Source: Anaeromyces robustus
Lineage: Eukaryota > Neocallimastigomycota > Neocallimastigomycetes > Neocallimastigales > Neocallimastigaceae
Assembly: GCA_002104895.1 (NCBI GenBank)
Contig: MCFG01000390.1
Location: 1-62,890 of the forward strand
DNA length: 62,890 nucleotides
Reading direction: 5' to 3'
In this document: positions 56,652 through 62,890 of the stretch, one piece after another
Numbering within the stretch: position 1 is the first letter of the stretch
Layout: each line of letters opens with the position of its first letter
The notes under the pieces: generated by a model
What the model was told of the DNA's origin: nothing
What the model saw: only the letters and a program-made list of their open reading frames with translations
Database searches by the model: none
Made by a program: the position numbers and the translations under genes

Positions 56652-57181
56652 TGTAACGAAACTCATAATCAGTAAATTAGTAACCATGGTTTAGTGGTTA
56701 AATACTATAACCATCGAGCTGAACTCCTTGGGTTCGACTCACACTCATTCTCAATTTATAAAAAATTTTTTATTTTAAGAAAAATTTATTATTAATTTCT
56801 GTATTTTATTTCTGTATTTTATTTCTGTATTTTATCATAGAAATTAATAGAATAAAATCAGAAATTTTCGGATAAAAATTTTTTATAATTTATCCTTTTT
56901 CCATAAGATTCTTTTTATCAAAAAAATTTAAGTTTCGAGAACTTTTTAGAAATTTTTATTATTTTCAAAAAAAAATATAAATAGGTGTAAAATTCATTAA
57001 TAAAATATTTTTAAATTCGTGCTTTTATTAATTAGTTTATAAGTAATTTGAAATATTATAATAACTAATTGATAATTAATATTTATACTTTAAAAATTAA
57101 TAAAACTTATTTCTAACAAAACATATTTATTTTAAATTACTTTATTGTTTATAAACCTATTGTGTAAAAGCAAACGTTACA
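56652..57181 (+). repeat. solo LTR, B type
   Basis: 530 bp, nearly the same as the LTRs of B, flanked by the TSD ATCAA (56647-56651 and 57182-57186). A-box TGGTTTAGTGGTTA starts at 56687 and B-box GGTTCGACTC at 56731. It probably arose by LTR-LTR recombination and sits in or next to the LTR of element G. Confidence 0.93.
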
Positions 57182-57186
57182 ATCAA

Positions 57187-57620
57187 TATTACATTATTAT
57201 AAAAATATATAATTTATATTCTTATTTTATTTTAACATTTCAAAATAATACTAATGAAATAAAATAAAATAAAATAAAATAAAATAAAATAAAATAAAAT
57301 AAAATAAAATAAAATAAAATAAAATAAAATAAAATAAAATAAAATAAAATAAAATAAAATAAAATAAAATAAAATAAAATAAATAAGAAATATAATAATA
57401 TACAAGTACTAGTATATAAACTCTCTTAAAAAATTTTTTATATAAATGTGGCATTAAAAAAATTTATATACATTTACAATATGAAATATGGCGTAAAGGG
57501 CCTGTCAATGCAAAAAATTTCATGTACATTGCCGAAATGCCCTACACCCGTTAATTTTTAATTACTACGGGCTTAAATTACATTTAAGAATTTTATGCTG
57601 TGGCGTTAAATATCTTTACA
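57187..57620 (-). repeat. 3' LTR of element G (inner part)
   Basis: On the minus strand it starts TGTAAAGATATTTAACGCCAC at 57620, directly after the purine tract AAGGAGAGAGAT. The start resembles family L5. The far end is uncertain because a solo LTR and a microsatellite interrupt it. Confidence 0.6.
57256..57384. repeat. (AAAAT)n microsatellite
   Basis: About 25 units of AAAAT. The minus-strand frame of repeated phenylalanine, isoleucine, leucine and tyrosine across it is an artefact of the repeat. Confidence 0.9.
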
Positions 57621-57652
57621 ATCTCTCTCCTTAAAGTCGAGCTCCTGCAAGA

Positions 57653-58934
57653 TCATAATTTTCTAGGTTCAATGTTAATAACGAAAGGTTGATACTTATG
57701 TCTAACATAAAAGTCGTTATTAACCAATGAATCTTCGGTTTCATTACTTTTACCCTTTCTGGATCTACTAAGATACTGTTGAATTAGTTGTTTGTCTATA
57801 ACTTGGTCTTCTTTGACCCCGGTTTGTTCTACTGAGTCTTTACCTTTCCAAGACATTAAAAAGTAAGTTTCACCCTTAGAAGTTTTCATGTCGATTATTT
57901 TGTCAGGAGTTTTATCGAAAGAGTCAACAATTAAATGCGTATTTGATTAGCTAATTTTTTCTTTCTATTTTTTCCGTTAATTCCTTTATATAACCACACT
58001 TTTTGACCAACCTCAAAACAAGGGGCTTTTAATCTTCTTTTATCAGCATACTTTTTATACGTTTTCTTTGTATTATCTAAATTTTCTTTAAGGAGTTTAA
58101 TATTATTTTCAATTTCAGGAACTCTCTGATCAGCTCCATTTGGTTTATCAAAAGATGAAATTTCTGGGTAGAACTTTGGATTGAATCCATAATTTGAGAA
58201 GAAAGGTGATTGTTTAGTGGATTGATGAATAATGTTATTATAAGAAAATTCAGCAAAAGGTAATATATCCACCCAATTGTCTTTCGTTGATGAAACAACG
58301 AAGATATTGTTCCAGGATTCCATTTATCCTCTCCGTTTGACCGTCCGTCTGCGGATGATTAACAGTGGAAAGAGAGTGATTTATATCCAGTATTTTACAC
58401 ATTCTATTCCAAAACTCAGAAGTGAATTGGGAGCCTCTATCTGAAACAATGGAATCAGGAAAACCATGAAGACGGAAAATATTAATAATAAAAGAATCGG
58501 CAGCGATTGCAGCAGTGGGAAGACAGCGTAGCGGAATAAAATGAGCCATTTTTGTTAATCTATCCACTACAACCATAATAGTGGTCATTTCATGCGATTT
58601 CGGAAGTTCCACAATAAAATCCATTGATATTTCTTTCCAAGGTCTATCAGAAGTGGATAAAGGAGAAAGTAAGCCATATGATTTATGTTTAGAAACTTTT
58701 GCCTTACAACAAATGAAGCAAGATTTAATAATTTTTTTAATATCACTGCGCATTTTTGGCCACCAAAAATTTCGACTTGGTGTGAAGAGAGAAAGGAACA
58801 TATATTAAATTATTAAATAATAGAAAACCATCATCATCCAATTCTAAACCATCCATTCTTTTGAATGGAGCAATTCCATTTTTCTCACTTAATAAATAGT
58901 CTTTAACATTGTTGTAAAACTCGTCTAACTTCAA
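57653..58934 (-). pseudogene. element G integrase and chromodomain remains
   Basis: Zinc part (FICCKAKVSKHKSYG), core motifs (SMDFIVELP, VSDRGSQFTSEFWNRM, NHPQTDGQTERIN), a post-core region with VGQKVWLYKG, and a chromodomain-like end (ETYFLMSWKGKDS). Fossil; broken. Confidence 0.8.
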
Positions 58935-60389
58935 ATTTTCATGAATAGAATTGATAATAGAATTATCCGTGAGACCACAAACTTCGATGACACAGTAAGA
59001 AGCAATTCTACTAACGTTAAAAAGATGATCACTTCTTCTTGATAAAATGACCGTTTGCCTGACTTCTTTCCAGCGCGGTAGATGAGTTCAAAGTCGAATC
59101 TAGATAGAAATTCGTTCCATCTTATTTATCTTTGAGAAAGCATCTCAGGCTTTCTAGGGAATGTCAAATTCTTATGATCAGTGTAAATTAAAAATCGATG
59201 TCTAGTGCCTTCTAAATAATGACGCCATTCTTCTAAAGCTGTCTTTATTGCAAAAAATTCTTTGTCATAAATTGGATAATTTCGTTGGGATTTGTTGAGA
59301 CTTTTAGAAAGAAAAGCTATAGGATGTAATTTATTGTCAAACTCTTGAGAGAGAATTGCACCTACAGCAAAGTTACTTGCATCAGTTTCTACAATAAATT
59401 GGCGATTGCTATCAGGATGTTTTAATATAGGAGCAGAGGTAAAAAGGTTTTTTAAAGTATCGAATTCATTTTGCTTCTCAACACCCCAAATAAATGGAAC
59501 ATTTTTTCTTGTGAGTTTATGTAATGGGTTGGCAATTTTTGCGAAATCTTAATAAAAATACGATAATAAAAGATTGTATCTCTTTAACATCTTTTGGAAT
59601 AGGCCAATCTAATACACCTTTAACTTTTTCTTTATCCATTTCCAACCCACGTTTAGAAATAACATATCCAAGAAAAGTAGTTTCCTCTATATCAAACTCA
59701 CATTTCTCTTGATTTAAATAAAAATTATTTTTTAATAATCTTATTAATACTTTTATCACATAAGCATGATGTTCTTTAATATTTTTTGAATAAATAAGTA
59801 TATCATCTATAAAGGAAATTACAAATTCACCAAGATAATCACTCAAAACATCGTTGATGAAATGTTGAAATGTAGCTGGAGCGTTTTTTAATCCAAAAGG
59901 CATTACTAGATATTCATAATGACCATAACGAGTGTGAAATGCAGTTTTAAATTCATCCCCTTTTTTAATTCTTACTAAATTATATGCAGATTTTAAATCC
60001 AATTTAGTAAATATTTTAGTTCCTTTAACTCTATCTAGCAAATCACTAATTAAAGGAAGAGGATAAGAATTACGTATGGTCATCTCATTAAGTTTTTTAT
60101 AATCTACACAAAAACGTAATGACCCATCCTTCTTTTTTACAAAAAGGATAGGTGCTCCAGCAGGAGAAGTAGATTTTCTAATAAAATCTTTTTCTAAGTT
60201 CTCTTTTAAATATCTTTTTAATTCTTCTCTTTCAACTTCATTTAAAGAGTATAATGGTCCATAAAATAAACTACTATTATCTTTTAATTTTATTTCACAA
60301 TCGTAATTACGATGTGGAAGTAATTTTTTACAATTTTGTTCATTAAACACATCAATAAAATTCATATACTGTGGTGGTACGGCGACCAT
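58935..60389 (-). pseudogene. element G reverse transcriptase and RNase H remains
   Basis: RT is clear: [66 protein letters not shown] and the FIDDILIYSK active-site loop (an F in place of the usual Y before the catalytic pair). RNase H similarity follows down to about 58950. Fossil; broken. Confidence 0.82.
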
Positions 60390-60557
60390 GTTTTCATCTT
60401 TATTTATTAATTTTAATTTTTTAATAACTCTACATGCATAAGTGATTTTACTTTCTTTTTTATTACATACATTTTCATTTTAAAAATCATTTTTTCGTTT
60501 CGAATTATTATTATCTTTTTCATCTTTAATACTATTGCTAACACTATCAATAGAACA

Positions 60558-61886
60558 TGTTAAATGAGGGTAGTTTTGGTTTAATAATGGTCAGGTCAAG
60601 ATGTTTAATTAATAACAAAATAACTAATTAAACAAATATATAATTAATAGGCAAATTTATTTATTAATACACAATAAATTAATTAATTAAAAGAACACTT
60701 TTTTAAAATAATTAAGTTTTATAATAATATTTTTTATTAATAATTAATTAAGAAAAGTTTAAATAATAATTAGATTATTAAGTCATTAATTCTAAGTTAT
60801 TTAGTTAATAATCTTACAAAGATTAAAAGGAATTGTAATTTCAATCCTTATTTATACTTTTTCTAAATCTAATAATTATTAATACATTTAATTATTATAA
60901 TCTATTGATAATATATTTATACATGTATAATTTTAAATAAAATATATGAATAAAATAATATTGATAAAAATCTAACTATATAAAACTAATATAAAACTAT
61001 ATAAACTATTAATAAATTTAATGATAAGAATTTATAATCTAAGATTTAGATTTATAACTATTCTAATTATTTAACTAGTTAACTATTTAATTATTTTAAT
61101 TGTTTAGTATACTATTTAATTATTTATCTATATATTAATTATTTTTATCTTTGGATTTTTATAATCTTTTCTGTATAATTAATTCTAGATAAAATGGGAT
61201 ATTTTTAATTATTTAAGATCTTAAGTAAATTTTAAATCTTTTTGAGATTTTTAGAATTCTAAGAATTTCTGTAAATTAATATAATAATCAACTATTCTAA
61301 TTTTTATAAAAATAATTAACAATTATTATAATATATTATATAAATTATTATTATTATTCTAATTAATATTTTATAAATTATTTGAAGGCGTTTTCTGTAT
61401 ATCTGAATGATTATTATTATTATAAATTATAATATAATTATTGAAATAAAAAGATTTTATCTATATAAAATATTATAATTATTTATTTATGGATCCTTGT
61501 AAATATTTAATTATATTTTTATATTGTATAAACCTTTAAAGTCCAATATCTCGCCAGCCAGTGGTCCAAATGGGCTGAAATTCAGATATGTTGTAGCTCT
61601 TGAGCAGAGCTTCTCAATGAGCATAAAATCAAGCGGAAATCTTCAATATTTGCCAAGTTATCGTTATTTTTCTTCTGATTATTTTTATTAATATCTTAAG
61701 GGTTAAATTAAGTTGATTAATATTTATTTAATTTGTCCAAACCCTTTACAATATCAATTTAAATACTTTTTAATATTTGTTTATTTTATTGAAAATCGAA
61801 TTTTAAGTGATTTAGTCAATAACGAAATTTAAATGTAATTGATCTATTAGTGAATTTCAATTTTAAATCCACTAATATTCGCGACA
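60558..61886 (-). repeat. 3' LTR of element J, family L2
   Basis: 1329 bp, TGTTAAATGAGGG...TTCGCGACA on the plus strand, the same family as the solo LTRs in D and in the L5 LTR. This copy links L2 to an internal coding region. Confidence 0.85.
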
Positions 61887-62140
61887 TCGCTCCCCCAAAG
61901 AAAATCGAATTCCAGGCGATTGTCAATAACCAAATAATATGAATTAAAGTTTGGAATTAATAATTTTAAATAATTTATAGTTGAAAATAATATATATGAA
62001 TATATTATAAGTTGAATAATAAATATATAATATAAAATAGTTGATATTAAATTTTTAAAGATTTTTAATTGAATGATATATTTTGAATATATTGCAATAT
62101 ATGGAAATTTAAATTGAAAAAAAAAATTTTTAAAATTTAT

Positions 62141-62186
<46 letters not shown>

Positions 62187-62653
62187 AATTAATAAAAATT
62201 TTTTTTTTTTTTTTGAAAAATTATTAAAAAAAAAAATTTTTTATTTTTGAATAATAAAATTGATATCAATAATAGTGAATATTTTGTAATAAAATTGAAT
62301 ATTTTTAATAATTAATAGTCCATTTTAATATTAATTTTGATAATAATTGAGTGTGTATATTGTATATTTTGATTTTTAGTGTAAAATTGTAATTTTTGAA
62401 ATAAAGATGTAAAACGATCGCATGTTAAATTTTATTAAAATTGAAGTGTTTTTTAATTTTTATTGATTATTTAATTTATATGAAAAATTTGAAAAAATTT
62501 TTTGAAATTGAAATTTCAATTTGTTATGAATTTTGTTGAAATTTCAAAATGAATTGTTGAGATGAGTCTATGGTGTGTTAATAATTATTGTTGATATTTG
62601 TTTTTTGAATTATATTATTGATTTTTTATATATTGGTGTAAATTAAATTGAAA
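61887..62653 (-). other. 3' UTR of element J
   Basis: AT-rich, with a poly-T run on the plus strand at about 62142-62178. The pre-PPT hairpin has stem AATCG/CGATT (61903-61907 and 61917-61921) and loop CCTGGAATT on the minus strand. No coding sequence. Confidence 0.65.
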
Positions 62654-62890
62654 TTAATGTTTGCGAATGTTTTTATTGAAATTGATTAATAATTCTTGGT
62701 AACGTGGGTCGTTTTCAATAACTGTTGCAGGCACCCAGTGCCAGGTTAGTCTATGTTTATATCTTATTTTGTATTCATATCGTTTTTCTTTATAGTTGGT
62801 CCTAAAATCGGCTATTTCTACTATTTCGGCGGTAGTTTCTTTGTATTTTTTCCTGTTTTTAAATATTTCTGGAGTAGAAATGTATGGTTC
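62654..62890 (-). CDS. element J pol, C-terminal chromodomain-like end (partial)
   Basis: 79 codons to a stop at 62654-62656: KKYKETTAEIVEIADFRTNY, then KEKRYEYKIRYK and WHWVPATVIENDPRYQELL. It matches the tail of element H (DIVEIFGFRTNYKKKQYEYK) and is a divergent chromodomain. The rest of pol lies beyond the window. Confidence 0.8.
   Translation of the reverse strand, partial: EPYISTPEIFKNRKKYKETTAEIVEIADFRTNYKEKRYEYKIRYKHRLTWHWVPATVIENDPRYQELLINFNKNIRKH

Larger units (their letters stand above)
57620..60557 (-). mobile_element. Ty3/Gypsy element G, broken, 5' part cut off by J
   Basis: Minus-strand pol remains end at a polypurine tract and 3' LTR. The upstream part stops at 60557, where the LTR of element J begins. 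Fossil; several breaks; old. Confidence 0.8.
60558..62890 (-). mobile_element. Ty3/Gypsy element J, 3' end, runs off the window
   Basis: The 3' LTR (60558-61886) is family L2. The internal part begins with the purine tract TTTGGGGGAGCGA and the hairpin at 61903-61921, and pol starts to be visible at 62654. It entered the 5' part of element G, where the sequence GAACA precedes its LTR. The other end, and so the TSD, is outside the window. Confidence 0.8.

Noticed and set aside
56669-56760. True tRNA gene in the LTR
   Set aside because: A- and B-boxes are spaced correctly, but acceptor arms do not pair and the T-stem is poor; kept only as a tRNA-like segment.
57251-57454. 67-codon hydrophobic frame
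   Set aside because: Entirely produced by the AAAAT microsatellite.
57500-57560. MULE terminal repeat inside the LTR of G (CATTTCGGCAAT)
   Set aside because: Only about ten bases match; no inverted partner or target duplication nearby.
60558-61886. Solo L2 LTR with its own target duplication
   Set aside because: Flanks GAACA and TCGCT differ, and a polypurine tract plus pol tail follow, so it is the 3' LTR of element J.

Overview
The window is extremely A+T-rich eukaryotic DNA made almost entirely of transposable elements. I found no convincing housekeeping gene, rRNA or true tRNA gene in 62.9 kb. Chromodomain-bearing Ty3/Gypsy elements (chromoviruses), FLYWCH-type MULE transposons and very low GC suggest an early-diverging fungus with a repeat-rich genome, such as an anaerobic gut fungus. 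This is a guess from composition and element types, not a proven assignment. Dense nesting of chromodomain elements suggests a heterochromatic region.

Layout. 1-6974: gene-free AT-rich DNA with palindromes and a diverged direct repeat. 6984-8395: a deleted MULE with 9-bp target duplications. 8583-19902: old Ty3 copy C (minus), split by near-whole Ty3 copy B (8843-16067, minus; TSD ATAAC). 19903-26652: an old minus-strand Ty3 element H, whose 3' LTR carries a nearly complete MULE (20650-23751) and whose 3' region carries a solo LTR. 26788-27921: a coiled-coil reading frame of unknown function. 28652-41713: element E (plus), opened by a solo LTR that was itself opened by another solo LTR and by Ty3 element D (30372-39583), which holds further solo LTRs. 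41759-47618: LTR-like debris. 47619-54330: element A, a young, whole-looking Ty3 chromovirus with one 1526-codon gag-pol frame and 5-bp TSDs. 54331-57620: more LTR debris, a MULE scrap and a solo LTR with TSDs. 57620-60557: old element G (minus). 60558-62890: the 3' end of element J (minus), which entered G and runs off the window.

The most interesting signals are RNA or DNA structures shared between element families. (1) In A and B the 11 nt joining the LTR to the leader are complementary to an 11-nt word 43-44 nt after the TATA box, and the pairing covaries, which predicts Tf1-like self-priming. (2) Five element families carry a small hairpin with a 9-nt CTGGWAT-type loop just before the polypurine tract, and its stem covaries. 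(3) Several LTRs begin with a tRNA-like segment whose A-box and B-box are spaced as in tRNA genes. (4) Another LTR group has a covarying hairpin around ATCTTAATT...AAAGTGAT. (5) The MULE ends carry tandem 15-bp iterons.
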